Notes under the pieces: model-generated
What the model was told of the DNA's origin: nothing
Databases searched by the model: none
What the model saw: only the letters and a program-made list of their open reading frames with translations
Program-made: the position numbers and the translations under genes
In this document: positions 24,943-33,731 of the stretch, one piece after another
Layout: every line of letters begins with the position of its first letter
How positions within the stretch are numbered: position 1 is the first letter of the stretch
Origin: Alphaproteobacteria bacterium
Lineage (GTDB): Bacteria; Pseudomonadota; Alphaproteobacteria; CACIAM-22H2
Assembly: GCA_016793165.1 (NCBI GenBank)
Contig: JAEULA010000118.1
Span: forward strand, 1 to 64,000
Direction: 5' to 3'
Length of the DNA: 64,000 bases

Positions 24943-25776
24943 GTGAGCGATTCGACCCGACGGCTGCTGCGCGAGCCGCTCGGCGCGCTGGGCCTGGTGC
25001 TGGTGCTGGTCATCGTGGCGAGCGCCGCCTTCGCCGACCTGCTCGCCGCCTACCAGCCCACGCAGCTGGACATCCGCAACCGGCTGTCCGAGCCGACGGC
25101 GCAGCATTGGTTCGGAACGGACCATCTGGGCCGCGACACCTTCTCGCGGGTCGTGCACGGCGGCCGCGTCGCCCTTCTCGTGTCGCTCGTCTCCGTCGGC
25201 CTGTCGCTCGCCATCGGTCTGGTCCTCGGCATGCTCGCGGGCTACGGGCCGCGCTGGCTCGACAACACGCTGGTGCTCGCCTTCGACGCGGTACGCTCCT
25301 TCCCCACGATCATGTTCGCACTCGCGGTCGTCACGCTGTTCGGTCCGAGCCTCGAGACGGTCGTGTTCATCGTGGTCGTGACCTCGATCCCGGTCTACGG
25401 ACGCATCGTGCGCACGCAGACACTGTCGCTGAAGGCGCAGGAGTTCATCCTCGCCGAGCGCGCGATGGGCGCCGGCGCCGCGCGCGTGCTGCTTCATCAC
25501 ATCCTGCCCAACGTCATCGGCCCCGTGCTGATCCTCGCCAGCATGGAGGTCCCGGTCGTGATCACGATCGAGGCCGGGCTCAGCTTCCTGGGACTGGGCG
25601 TGCGACCGCCGACGCCGAGCTGGGGCTCGATCCTCAACGACGGCTACGGCTTCATCCGCGACACGCCCTGGCTGATCCTGGCGGGCGGCCTGCCGGTGAT
25701 CATGACCACGCTCGGCTTCACCTTCCTCGGCGAAGCCCTGCGCGACGTCTTCGACCCCCGGCTGAAACGGGAGTGA
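24943..25776 (+). CDS. DppC/OppC-type ABC transporter permease
   Basis: Inner-membrane permease, 277 residues; GTG start at 24943 just after a palindrome containing its ribosome site. Features: ADLLAAYQPTQ, HWFGTDHLGRDTFSRVVHGG, the long EAA region (LAERAMGAGAARVLLHHILPN) and LSFLGLGVRPPTPSWGSILNDG. Ends LRDVFDPRLKRE, the usual OppC tail. The next operon gene begins 277 bp downstream after a repeat-filled gap, so coupling to the ATPases is looser than in the 2-6 kb operon. Confidence 0.94.
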   Translation: MSDSTRRLLREPLGALGLVLVLVIVASAAFADLLAAYQPTQLDIRNRLSEPTAQHWFGTDHLGRDTFSRVVHGGRVALLVSLVSVGLSLAIGLVLGMLAGYGPRWLDNTLVLAFDAVRSFPTIMFALAVVTLFGPSLETVVFIVVVTSIPVYGRIVRTQTLSLKAQEFILAERAMGAGAARVLLHHILPNVIGPVLILASMEVPVVITIEAGLSFLGLGVRPPTPSWGSILNDGYGFIRDTPWLILAGGLPVIMTTLGFTFLGEALRDVFDPRLKRE

Positions 25777-25792
25777 GGCCGGTGAGGTCGGA

Positions 25793-26029
25793 AGGATTGA
25801 AGCGCGGTGAGCACGAAGGTTGCGGAGATGAAGCACGCGTGCGAAGCGCGCGATCCCGGCCCCTCGCGATTGCGGTGCGGGCAGAGCGTTTGAACCGCGG
25901 AGAGCGCGGCGATCGCAGAGATGCCGGGCTACGCCGAAACGTGATGGAAACATCGCGGAATCGCGAGAGCGCGTCTCGCGCGCGTCCTCCATCTCTGCGA
26001 TCGCCGTGCTCTCCGCGGTTCAATCCTTA
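25793..26029. repeat. Intergenic repeat array: two direct-type and one inverted copy
   Basis: Three related units built on GGATTGAACCGCGGAGAGC: a degenerate one at 25793-25832, one at 25890-25923 and its inverted partner at 25990-26023 (34 bp each, one mismatch), able to form a large stem with a 66-bp loop. Further GC-rich inverted pieces lie inside. The block fills the 277-bp gap between permease and ATPase genes. Short frames through it (NRGERGDRRD-like peptides) are not genes. Confidence 0.75.
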
Positions 26030-26053
26030 CAACGGCGACGTCGGGCGACCGGC

Positions 26054-27034
26054 ATGACGTCGTCGCCTCCGATCCTCGAGATCACTGGCCTGTCGGTGTC
26101 GTTCGCGACGCCGCGGGGGAAGGTGCGGGCGCTGCGCGACGTGAGTCTCTCGGTGCCCCGCGACCGGATCGTCGGCATCGTCGGCGAGAGCGGGTGCGGG
26201 AAGACGACCCTGATCTCCAGCATCCTGCGGCTGCTGGCGCCCAACGCGGTCGTCGAGTCGGGCGCGATCCGGTTCGAGGGCGAGGATGTCCTCGCCATGC
26301 CCGATGCCGCGCTCGGCGAGCTGCGCGGCAAGCGCGCGGCGATGGTGTTCCAGGACCCGATGACGGCCCTCAATCCGGTGGTGTCGATCGCCACGCAGAT
26401 GATCGACATCCAGTTCCGCGACGCAGCCCCCAGGGCCGAGAAGCGCGCCCGGGCCTTGGCGCAGCTCCGCCGCGTCGGCATCCCCGATCCGGAGGAGCGG
26501 ATCGACGGCTACGCGCACCGCTTCTCCGGCGGTCAGCGCCAGCGCATCGCCATCGCGATGGCGCTGCTGATGAACCCGTCGCTGTTGATCGCCGACGAGC
26601 CGACGACCGCGCTCGACGTGACGCTCGAGGCGCAGATCGTGCAGCTGATCCGGGACCTCAAGCGCGAGTTCCGCGGCTCGATCCTGTTCGTGTCGCACAA
26701 TCTCGGCCTGATCGCCGAGCTCTGCGACGAGGTCGTCGTGATGTACGCGGGCGAAGTCGTCGAGCGCGGCGACGTGCGGACGATCTTCCGCGCCCCGCGT
26801 CACCCCTACACGCGCCTCCTGCTCGCCTGCGATCCGGCGCGGCTGCCCGACGGGGATGCCGGCATCCTGCCGACGATCGCCGGCGGCCTGCCCGATCTCG
26901 CCGCCCTGCCGCCCGGCTGCGTGTTCGCGCCGCGCTGCCCGGATGCCGAGCCGCGCTGTCGCGCCGCGGCCCCGCCCTTCGTCGCGCTCGGCCATGGCCA
27001 CGATGCGCGCTGCGTGCGGGCCGGCGATGACTGA
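26054..27034 (+). CDS. OppD/DppD-type ABC transporter ATP-binding protein
   Basis: ATPase subunit, 326 residues from MTSSPPILEITGLSVSFATP. Walker A GESGCGKTT, Q-loop MVFQDPMTALNPV, signature FSGGQRQR, Walker B LLIADEPT, H-loop SHNLGL. The C-terminal oligopeptide tail is complete, HPYTRLLLACDP then PPGCVFAPRCPDAEPRC. No strong ribosome site precedes the ATG at 26054; the repeat block ends 24 bp upstream. The next ATPase overlaps its last 8 nt. Confidence 0.94.
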   Translation: MTSSPPILEITGLSVSFATPRGKVRALRDVSLSVPRDRIVGIVGESGCGKTTLISSILRLLAPNAVVESGAIRFEGEDVLAMPDAALGELRGKRAAMVFQDPMTALNPVVSIATQMIDIQFRDAAPRAEKRARALAQLRRVGIPDPEERIDGYAHRFSGGQRQRIAIAMALLMNPSLLIADEPTTALDVTLEAQIVQLIRDLKREFRGSILFVSHNLGLIAELCDEVVVMYAGEVVERGDVRTIFRAPRHPYTRLLLACDPARLPDGDAGILPTIAGGLPDLAALPPGCVFAPRCPDAEPRCRAAAPPFVALGHGHDARCVRAGDD

Positions 27035-28040
27035 TGCCGGCCCCCTGCTCCGCCTCGAGGATGTCGGCGTGCGCTTCCGCATCGTCGGCGCCCTGCGCGC
27101 CGCGGCCACCGGCGTGCGCGACCCCTATCTCGACGCCGTCGCGGGCGTGAGCCTGACACTCGCCGCCGGCGAGACGCTGGGCATCGTCGGCGAGAGCGGC
27201 TCGGGCAAGACCAGCCTCATCCGCGCGATCATCGGCCTCGTCGACGTCGCGACGGGGCGGATCTGGTTCGATGGAAGCGAGATCGCCGACCGGTCCGACG
27301 CGGCGCTCCGGGCCGTGCGGCGGCAGATCGGCATGATGTTCCAGGATCCGATCGCCAGCCTGTCGCCGCGCAAGACGGTGCGGAGCCTGGTGCTCGAGCC
27401 CTTCCGCATTCACCGCGTCGCGCTGGCCGATCCGCCGCGCGCCGCGGCGGAGATCATGGACATGGTCGGCCTTGCGCCGGCGCTGCTCGAGGCCTATCCG
27501 CACCAGCTCTCGGGCGGCCAGGCGCGTCGGGTCGGCGTCGCGCGCGCGCTCGCGCTGCGGCCGCGCCTCGTCATGGCGGACGAGCCGACCGCCGGCCTCG
27601 ACGTCTCGGTGCAAGGCGAGATCCTGAACCTCATGGTCCGGCTGCGCACCGAGCTCGGCCTCGCCTACGTGATCGTCACGCACAACCTGCCCGTGATCCG
27701 CCACGTCAGTTCGCGCCTGGCGATCATGTATCTCGGTCGCATCGTCGAGGAGGGCCCGACCCGAGCCGTTTTCACGACGCCGGCGCACCCCTATACCCGC
27801 GCCCTGGTCGCCGCGGTCCCCCGTCCGGACCCGGACGATGCGCGCAGCGCGCCGCTGCTCTCGGGCGAAGTGCCGTCGCTGCGCGACCGGCCCACGGGGT
27901 GCCCCTTCCATCCGCGCTGCCCGGATGCCCGCGACCGCTGCCGCGTCGAGGTGCCCGCGATGCGGTCCGTCGCGCCGGCTCGCCAGGCAGCCTGCCACTT
28001 CCCGCTCTCCGGCTTCGGGCAAGGCGTCTCGACGGCGTGA
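27027..28040 (+). CDS. OppF/DppF-type ABC transporter ATP-binding protein
   Basis: Second ATPase, 337 residues, last gene of the operon. Walker A GESGSGKTS, Q-loop MMFQDPIASLSPRKTV, signature LSGGQARR (the usual QRQR is changed to QARR), Walker B LVMADEPTAGLDVS, H-loop THNLPV. A 10-residue insertion (AATGVRDPYL) lies in the N-terminal strand region. The tail has HPYTRALVAAVP and GCPFHPRCPDARDRC. The start overlaps the previous gene by 8 nt. The downstream gene is convergent, 108 bp away. Confidence 0.94.
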   Translation: MTDAGPLLRLEDVGVRFRIVGALRAAATGVRDPYLDAVAGVSLTLAAGETLGIVGESGSGKTSLIRAIIGLVDVATGRIWFDGSEIADRSDAALRAVRRQIGMMFQDPIASLSPRKTVRSLVLEPFRIHRVALADPPRAAAEIMDMVGLAPALLEAYPHQLSGGQARRVGVARALALRPRLVMADEPTAGLDVSVQGEILNLMVRLRTELGLAYVIVTHNLPVIRHVSSRLAIMYLGRIVEEGPTRAVFTTPAHPYTRALVAAVPRPDPDDARSAPLLSGEVPSLRDRPTGCPFHPRCPDARDRCRVEVPAMRSVAPARQAACHFPLSGFGQGVSTA

Positions 28041-28148
28041 GCCCTTCGGCCGGAATGCGGGATCGGTCGTGGATCGGTTGCAGCTTGCGCGCCGCTCCCG
28101 TCGTCGCGCGCACGACGGCCGCGGGCGACGGCCCGTCCGATCCGCGCG

Positions 28149-29549
28149 TCAGCCGAGCACGGTCTCGCCGAGCCAGCGGCCGAAGCCGAGCGCGGGCGTG
28201 ACGCTCATGCCGCCGACATAGCCGTCGCCCGACATCGTGCCACCGCCGACGATCTCGCCGGCCGCGTAGAGGCCGCGCAGCGGTGCGCCGTCGCGTCCAA
28301 GCACGCGCAGGTCGTCGTCGATCACGAGGCCGGCGAAGCTGCGCAGCACCATGCCGCGGCACCGGATGGCGTAGAAGCCGGGGCCGACGATCGGCCGCGG
28401 CATGTGCTTGCGGCCGAGCGCGTCGCCGCCGCCCGACGCGGCGCGGTTGTAGGCGTCGATCGTCGCGGCGAGCCCCGTCGGATCGATCCCGGCAGCGGCG
28501 GCGAGCTGCGCGAGCGTGTCGGCGCGCCGGAAGTCGGGATGCGCGCGGACGGCCGCCTCGAGTCGCGCCCGGTCGTAGCGCGGCAGCAGCGGCGGCGCAG
28601 CATCGAGGATCGCCTGGTCGAACACCACCCAGAACGACAGACCCGGCAGGCGGGCGAGCGCGGCCTCGCGCACGTCGACGCTGTCGTGGTCCTCGGCGAC
28701 GAAGCGCCGGCCGGCGGAGTCGACGTAGATCTCCCATGGCGCCCGCACCTGCGGCGTGAGCGACGGCACGTCGTCCCACACCACCCTGCCGGAGCCGGGC
28801 GGGTCCTCGATCCCGGCCATCGCGGGCTTCCAGTAATTCGCGTTGCGGATCCGGGCGCCGCGCGCCTCGGCCATCGTGAAGCCCGAGCCGTCCGAGGTCG
28901 GCGACGCCGTCGTGAAGAGCGGCGCGCCGCCGTGCAGCCGGGCGAACATCGGCGGACTTGCGCCGTAGCCGCCGGTCGCCAGGATGGTGGCGCGGGCGCG
29001 GCAGGTCGCCACGCTGCCGTCGGGCTTGCGGACGCGGACACCCTCGCCCGGCAGCAGTTCGGTGACGGTCGTGCCGAAGCGGATGTCGATGCCGTGACGC
29101 TCGCGGGCGCGCTCGAAGGGCGGCGTGATCGCCGCCAGGATCGAGCGGCCGCCGTCGACGCCCCAGTAGCTGCGCGCGATCTTGTAGGCTTCGTGCAGAT
29201 GCAGGATCGCCGGGCAGGCGGGGTGCATCGCGAAGTCGTTCTCCATCAGCCAGTCGATCGTGCGCGGGGCGATGTCGACCGCGCGCCGCACCAGTCCGCG
29301 GTTCGCCGTCCCGCGGCTGATGCGCATGACGTCCTCGAAATGGAGGTCGGGGCTGTCGACGATGCCGCGCTCCGCCTGCAGGCGCGTGCCCGCGCCGCTC
29401 ATCTGCCCGGAGGAATAGTGCAGCGTGCCGCCGAGGCGGCCGGACTTCTCGATCAGCCCGACCTTGAGGCCGCGGGTCGCCGCGGCCATCGCCGCGGGCA
29501 TGCCGGCGGTGCCGGCACCGATGACGATCAGATCGAAGGACTCGCTCAT
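28149..29549 (-). CDS. FAD-dependent oxidoreductase, fumarate reductase/tricarballylate dehydrogenase-like
   Basis: Flavoprotein of the FAD_binding_2 family, 466 residues from MSESFDLIVIGAGTAGMPAAMAAATRG (dinucleotide motif GAGTAG). LGGTLHYSSGQMSGAGT is the next FAD-contact block; ILATGGYGASPPMF is the typical ATGG motif; the C-terminus GLYAAGEIVGGGTMSGDGYVGGMSV binds FAD. No signal peptide or heme motif is visible, so this is a cytoplasmic soluble type, as in 3-ketosteroid or tricarballylate dehydrogenases. Its ATG overlaps the stop of the upstream cupin gene by 4 nt. Probably one pathway with the cupin and enolase-superfamily proteins. Confidence 0.9.
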   Translation of the reverse strand: MSESFDLIVIGAGTAGMPAAMAAATRGLKVGLIEKSGRLGGTLHYSSGQMSGAGTRLQAERGIVDSPDLHFEDVMRISRGTANRGLVRRAVDIAPRTIDWLMENDFAMHPACPAILHLHEAYKIARSYWGVDGGRSILAAITPPFERARERHGIDIRFGTTVTELLPGEGVRVRKPDGSVATCRARATILATGGYGASPPMFARLHGGAPLFTTASPTSDGSGFTMAEARGARIRNANYWKPAMAGIEDPPGSGRVVWDDVPSLTPQVRAPWEIYVDSAGRRFVAEDHDSVDVREAALARLPGLSFWVVFDQAILDAAPPLLPRYDRARLEAAVRAHPDFRRADTLAQLAAAAGIDPTGLAATIDAYNRAASGGGDALGRKHMPRPIVGPGFYAIRCRGMVLRSFAGLVIDDDLRVLGRDGAPLRGLYAAGEIVGGGTMSGDGYVGGMSVTPALGFGRWLGETVLG

Positions 29550-29983
29550 TTCCGCCCCCGGGCGGCGACGCTCTTGGCCAGCGGTGTCGGATAGTCCGGG
29601 TCCGGGAAGCAGATGCACAGATGCCGGAACGGCTTGTCGCCGCGCACGCGCCAGGTGATGCGCAGGCCCCGCGGCAGCAGGTAGACCGAACCGGCCTTCG
29701 CCACGCAGCGGATCTCTTCCTTATGCAGCGGCGGCGCGAAGGCGATGATCTCGGCCTCGCCGGAGGTCACGTAGTGCACCTCGTCGTGCGACATGAACCA
29801 GTCGATGTCCGGCCCGGGGAAGAAGTCCTCGAAATTCACCTGGCAGGCAGGCTCCTTGATGCCGCCGTTCACGGCCTTGTAGAGCGCGCCCGGCACGTGC
29901 GGGAACGGCCGCGCCGGCGCGTCGTCGAGATCGCTGTCCGCGACGTCGTAGATCTGGAACTTGGACCACGTGATCGTGCGCAT
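29546..29983 (-). CDS. Cupin-domain protein, 145 residues
   Basis: Small single-domain cupin. MRTITWSKFQIYDVADSDLD starts the protein; the metal-site region is WFMSHDEVHYVTSGEAEIIAF (His, Glu, His) and the second motif includes GSVYLLPRGLRITWRVRG, giving the jelly-roll pattern seen in EutQ-like or DUF861-like cupins. It could be an isomerase, a sugar-acid binding protein or a small dioxygenase. It is coupled to the FAD enzyme downstream by a 4-nt overlap and lies 18 bp after the enolase-superfamily gene. Confidence 0.82.
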   Translation of the reverse strand: MRTITWSKFQIYDVADSDLDDAPARPFPHVPGALYKAVNGGIKEPACQVNFEDFFPGPDIDWFMSHDEVHYVTSGEAEIIAFAPPLHKEEIRCVAKAGSVYLLPRGLRITWRVRGDKPFRHLCICFPDPDYPTPLAKSVAARGRK

Positions 29984-30001
29984 GCATTCCCCCTGGCGCT
30001 T

Positions 30002-31093
30002 TCAGACGAGTCGATGCGGCTCGAGCCGCGCCCAGTCGAGCCGGGCGCCGTGGCCGGGCCGCTCCGAGGCGATCGCATTGCCCTCGACGATGGGCGTCGG
30101 CGCCTCCAGATAGCGGTCGAGGCCGAAGCCGTGGATCTCGAGATACGAGCGGTTGGGCGCCGCCGCGAGCAGTCCGACGGTGAGATCGTGCACGCCGTGC
30201 GAGGTGACGGGCAGGTTCCACGCCTCGGCGAGACGGCAGACCTTCATGAAAACCGTGACGCCGCCGCAGTTGCTGACGTCGGGCTCGGGGAAGGTGACGC
30301 CGCCGGCGGCGATCATCTGCTTGAACTCGTAGAGCGTGTGGAGGTTCTCGCCGGTCGCGATCGGGTGGCCGGTCTCGCGCACGATTCGAGCGTGGCCCTC
30401 GACGTCGTCGGGGATCGTCGGCTCCTCGAGCCACACGAGTTCGCTCTCGGCCAGCGCCTTGGCCGCGCGGATCGCCTGGTCGGGCGTCCAGCGCATGTTG
30501 GCGTCGGCCATAAGCGGGAAATCGGGGCCGAGATGCCGGCGCATCGCGCGCACGCGCTCGACGTCCTCGCGCAGATGGTCGCGGCCGACCTTCATCTTGA
30601 TCGCGCGGAACCCCTGCGCGCGAAAGTCGTCGGACTGCTTGAGCAGCCGGTCGAGCGGAAACTGCAGGTCGATCCCGCCCGCATAGCAGGGCACCGCGGG
30701 ATCGAAGCCGCCGAGATGGCGCCAGAGCGGCTGGCGCGCGCGTTTCGCGGCGAGATCCCACAGCGCGATGTCGACCGCGGAGATCGCCGAGCTCGTCGGG
30801 CCGCCGCGCCCGCCGTAGTGCAGGCCCCACCACATGTGCTGCCAGAGCTTCTCGATGAGCGAGGCGTCCTGGCCGATCAGCATCGGCTCGAGGTACTTCG
30901 CGATCAGCGCATGCACGGCGAGCCCGCCGGCGCCGACGGTGTAGGTGTAGCCGAGCCCCTCGACGCCGTCGGCGTCGCGGATCTCGACGCTGATCAGCTC
31001 GAAATGGGTGATGTCGCCGTGCGTGCTGTCGGACAGCACGACCGGCAGCGGCACGCGGTGCGCGCGCGTCGTCAACGCAGCGATCTTCGCCAT
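30002..31093 (-). CDS. Mandelate racemase/muconate lactonizing enzyme family protein
   Basis: Enolase-superfamily enzyme, 363 residues, first gene of a three-gene operon. The N-terminal cap includes MAKIAALTTRAHRVPLP and the lid GLGYTYTVGAGG. In the barrel, KMKVGRD carries the KxK catalytic base, DANMRW the first metal Asp, WLEEP the second metal ligand, and GENLHTL the third. VTSHGVHDL provides a His near the end as in the mandelate-racemase/dehydratase subgroup. Probably a sugar-acid or hydroxy-acid dehydratase or racemase. The product may be handed to the FAD enzyme; that is inference. Confidence 0.9.
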   Translation of the reverse strand: MAKIAALTTRAHRVPLPVVLSDSTHGDITHFELISVEIRDADGVEGLGYTYTVGAGGLAVHALIAKYLEPMLIGQDASLIEKLWQHMWWGLHYGGRGGPTSSAISAVDIALWDLAAKRARQPLWRHLGGFDPAVPCYAGGIDLQFPLDRLLKQSDDFRAQGFRAIKMKVGRDHLREDVERVRAMRRHLGPDFPLMADANMRWTPDQAIRAAKALAESELVWLEEPTIPDDVEGHARIVRETGHPIATGENLHTLYEFKQMIAAGGVTFPEPDVSNCGGVTVFMKVCRLAEAWNLPVTSHGVHDLTVGLLAAAPNRSYLEIHGFGLDRYLEAPTPIVEGNAIASERPGHGARLDWARLEPHRLV

Positions 31094-31154
31094 TGTCGTC
31101 CCCTTCCCCCTCGTACATCGCGGCCCGGGTCGCGGCCCGGAAGCGAGAACACCC

Positions 31155-32651
31155 CTATGCGAGATAACGCCGCTCCAGGTGGCGCTTGAACGAATCCGTG
31201 CCGAGCGGCTTGCCGGTCGCCGCCGCGAGGATCTCGTCGGTCGTGCCGCTCGAGGCCTTGGCGTGGACGTTCGGGCGCAGCCATGCCATCAGCGGCGCGA
31301 AGTCGCCGCGCGCGAGCCCGGCCGGGATTCCCGGCACCGCGCGCACCGCGGCCTCGAACAGCTGCGCCGCCGCGAGCGCCCCGAGCGTGTAGGTCGGGAA
31401 GTAGCCCCAGGCGCCCCCGGGCCAGTGGATGTCCTGCAGGCAGCCGTCCTTGTCGTCGGGCGGCACGATGCCGACGAGCTCCTTCATGCCGGCGTTCCAC
31501 GCGGCGGGCAGGTCGTCGAGGGTCATGTCGCCGCCGATCAGCGCGCGCTCGAGCCGGAAGCGAAGGATGATGTGGCACGGATAGGTCGTCTCGTCGGCGT
31601 CGACGCGGATCAGACCGCGCGCGACGCGCGTGTAGTGGCGATGGAGGTTGTCGACGCCCCACGCGGCGCCCGTCCCGCCGAAGGCCTGCGCCGCCAGCGG
31701 CGCGAGGTACGACACGAACTCGCGGCTGCGGCAGGCCTGCATCTCGACCAGCAGCGACTGGCTCTCGTGCAGGGCCATGCCGCGCGCAGCACCGACGGGC
31801 TGGAGGCGCCAGTCCGCGGGCAGGCCGCGCTCGTACATCGCGTGACCGGTCTCGTGCAGCACGCCCATGAGGCCGCGCGTGAAGTCCTTCTCGTCCCAGC
31901 GCGTCGTGATGCGCACGTCCTCGGGTACGCCCCCGCAGAACGGGTGGTGGCTTGTGTCGAGCCGGCCGTGGTCGAAATCGAAGCCGATCGCGCGCATCAG
32001 CGTCTCGGCGAGCGCGCGCTGCCTGGCGGCCGGGAAAGGCCCGCCGAGCGGCGCGATCGGCCCCGCAGCCGCCTGACGCACGAGCACGCGCTCGATGAAA
32101 CCGGGCAGGAAGGCCGCGAGATCGTCGAAGATCGCCGCGATCCTCGCGGCATCGGCGCCGGGCTCGTACTCGTCGATCAGCGCGTCATAGGGATCGACGT
32201 TGAAGCGCTGGCCCTTGATCCTCGCCGCCTCGATGGTGAGATCGAGCACGCGCTGCATCAGGGGCTGCAGGCCCTTGTAGTCGTTCGCGGCGCGGGCCCC
32301 GCGCCAGCGCATCTCGCATTCGGAGACGGTGCGCGAAAGCGCGGCGACGAGGTCGCCCGGCAGGGCGCTGGCGTGGCGCCAGGCGCGCCGCATCTCGTGC
32401 AGGTTGGCGCGCCGCCACGGATCGAGCGCGGCGCTCTCGTCGCGCTCGGCCTTGTCGAGCAGGTCGGCGATGCGCGGGTCGACGATCGCCTCATGGCCGA
32501 CGACCTTGAGCTCGGCGAGCTGCTCGCCGCGGATCCCGGCACCGCCGTCGGGCATCACGGCCGCCATGTCCCACTGGAGGATGCCGGCCGCCTCGCCAAG
32601 CAGCGACAGGCGGCGGAAGCGGCGCTCGAGCTCGGTGTAGGCGGCAGTCAT
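31155..32651 (-). CDS. M32 family metallo-carboxypeptidase (carboxypeptidase Taq type)
   Basis: Cytoplasmic zinc carboxypeptidase, 498 residues, removing C-terminal residues from peptides. The zinc motif HETGH is at residues 266-270 (GVLHETGHAMYERGL) and the downstream glutamate lies in HESQSLLVEMQACRSREF. Other family signatures: DIHWPGGAWGYFPTYTLGALAAAQLF and HIILRFRLERALI. The start at 32651 overlaps the SURF1 stop by 4 nt (ATGA), so it is the last, translationally coupled gene of the cytochrome oxidase operon. That placement is not expected from function. Confidence 0.94.
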   Translation of the reverse strand: MTAAYTELERRFRRLSLLGEAAGILQWDMAAVMPDGGAGIRGEQLAELKVVGHEAIVDPRIADLLDKAERDESAALDPWRRANLHEMRRAWRHASALPGDLVAALSRTVSECEMRWRGARAANDYKGLQPLMQRVLDLTIEAARIKGQRFNVDPYDALIDEYEPGADAARIAAIFDDLAAFLPGFIERVLVRQAAAGPIAPLGGPFPAARQRALAETLMRAIGFDFDHGRLDTSHHPFCGGVPEDVRITTRWDEKDFTRGLMGVLHETGHAMYERGLPADWRLQPVGAARGMALHESQSLLVEMQACRSREFVSYLAPLAAQAFGGTGAAWGVDNLHRHYTRVARGLIRVDADETTYPCHIILRFRLERALIGGDMTLDDLPAAWNAGMKELVGIVPPDDKDGCLQDIHWPGGAWGYFPTYTLGALAAAQLFEAAVRAVPGIPAGLARGDFAPLMAWLRPNVHAKASSGTTDEILAAATGKPLGTDSFKRHLERRYLA

Positions 32652-33370
32652 GGCTTGCTCTCCTCGCGCTGCGAGACGACGTAGATCACGGCAAGGGCGA
32701 TCGCCAGCGCGAACCATGTGAACGCGTAGCCGAGATGATTGTCGGGGAGCTGGAAGCGCGTCTGTCCGCCGATCGGCGCGGTCTCGGGCGCGCGCGGGTC
32801 GAGCGCCGCCTCGAGGTAGAACGGCGCGACGCGCGGCAGGCCCAGCGCCTTGGCCATCGCCGGCAGGTCGTAGAAGAACCACACGTTCCGGCCCGGATCG
32901 TTGTCCGGCATGAAGCCCGTGCGCTGCGCCGCGACGCGCAGCACGGCCTCGAAGGCCACCTCGCCCGCCGTCTGCGAGTCGGCGCGGCGCGCCGGCTCCC
33001 GCCGCGCCGGAGGGACCCAGCCGCGGTTGACGATCACCGGTTCGCCGTCGGCTCGAATCAGCGGCACCAGGATGCAGGTGCCGTCGTTGCCGCGCTGCGA
33101 GCGGCACGGAAGATTGAGCTCGTGGTCGTGGCGCAGCGTGCCGCGGGCGATCACGCGGCGGAATTCCCATGCCGCGGGGTCGTCGAAACGGCCCGGCAGC
33201 GGCGCCGGCGCGATGGCAAGGCGCTCGGCCCGCAGCCCATTGATCGCCCGTTTCTCGAACAGGCGCACGACCTGCCAGGTGCCGAGGATGACAAGGATGA
33301 GGACGCCGACGCCGGCGATCACGCTCGGCCAGAATCGCGGCCGGAAGTCGCGAAGGAGGGAAGCCAACAT
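32648..33370 (-). CDS. SURF1 family cytochrome oxidase biogenesis protein
   Basis: Inner-membrane protein, 240 residues, needed for heme a insertion and maturation of aa3-type oxidase. The architecture is complete: helix 1 (WPSVIAGVGVLILVILGTWQ) with the signature GTWQVVRLFEK, a periplasmic domain with RHDHELNLP, the family motif VNRGWVPPARR and DLPAMAKALGLP, and helix 2 (YAFTWFALAIALAVIYVVS). It lies 10 bp after the DUF983 gene in the ctaC-E operon. Confidence 0.95.
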   Translation of the reverse strand: MLASLLRDFRPRFWPSVIAGVGVLILVILGTWQVVRLFEKRAINGLRAERLAIAPAPLPGRFDDPAAWEFRRVIARGTLRHDHELNLPCRSQRGNDGTCILVPLIRADGEPVIVNRGWVPPARREPARRADSQTAGEVAFEAVLRVAAQRTGFMPDNDPGRNVWFFYDLPAMAKALGLPRVAPFYLEAALDPRAPETAPIGGQTRFQLPDNHLGYAFTWFALAIALAVIYVVSQREESKP

Positions 33371-33380
33371 GGGCCGCAGA

Positions 33381-33719
33381 CTACAGGTCGCGGTGCCGGT
33401 ATTGCAGCGCGATGAGCGTGGCCTTGAGCGGGCGCAGCATGGCGATGGCGCCGGCGACGATGAATCCGGGCCAGATCAGGGCGTGCGCCCAGAGCGGCGG
33501 CTCGAACTTCACCTCGACGATCAGCGCCGCGACGACCACCAGGGCGCCGAGGATCAGGATCACGAAGACGGCCGGGCCGTCGCCGGAGTCATGCGCGCGC
33601 AGATCGAGTCCGCAGCTCGAGCAGCGCTCCCGCACCGTCAGGACGCCTTCGAACAGGCGCCCCTCGCCGCAGCGCGGGCAGCGGCATCGCAAGCCCGCAT
33701 CATACGGCGAGACTGCCAC
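33381..33719 (-). CDS. DUF983 family small membrane protein
   Basis: A 112-residue protein with an N-terminal zinc ribbon (CRCPRCGEGRLF and CSSCGLDLR) followed by two hydrophobic helices (AVFVILILGALVVVAALIVEV and LIWPGFIVAGAIAMLRPLK). DUF983 proteins are consistently found beside cytochrome oxidase assembly genes in alphaproteobacteria; their biochemical role is not established, though metal handling is plausible. It is 12 bp from ctaE and 10 bp from the SURF1 gene. Confidence 0.93.
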   Translation of the reverse strand: MAVSPYDAGLRCRCPRCGEGRLFEGVLTVRERCSSCGLDLRAHDSGDGPAVFVILILGALVVVAALIVEVKFEPPLWAHALIWPGFIVAGAIAMLRPLKATLIALQYRHRDL

Positions 33720-33731
33720 GTCGCCGCGCCG

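Noticed and set aside
25718..26057. Short frames with NRGERGDRRD-like peptides
   Set aside because: They are translations of the intergenic inverted repeats on both strands, not genes.
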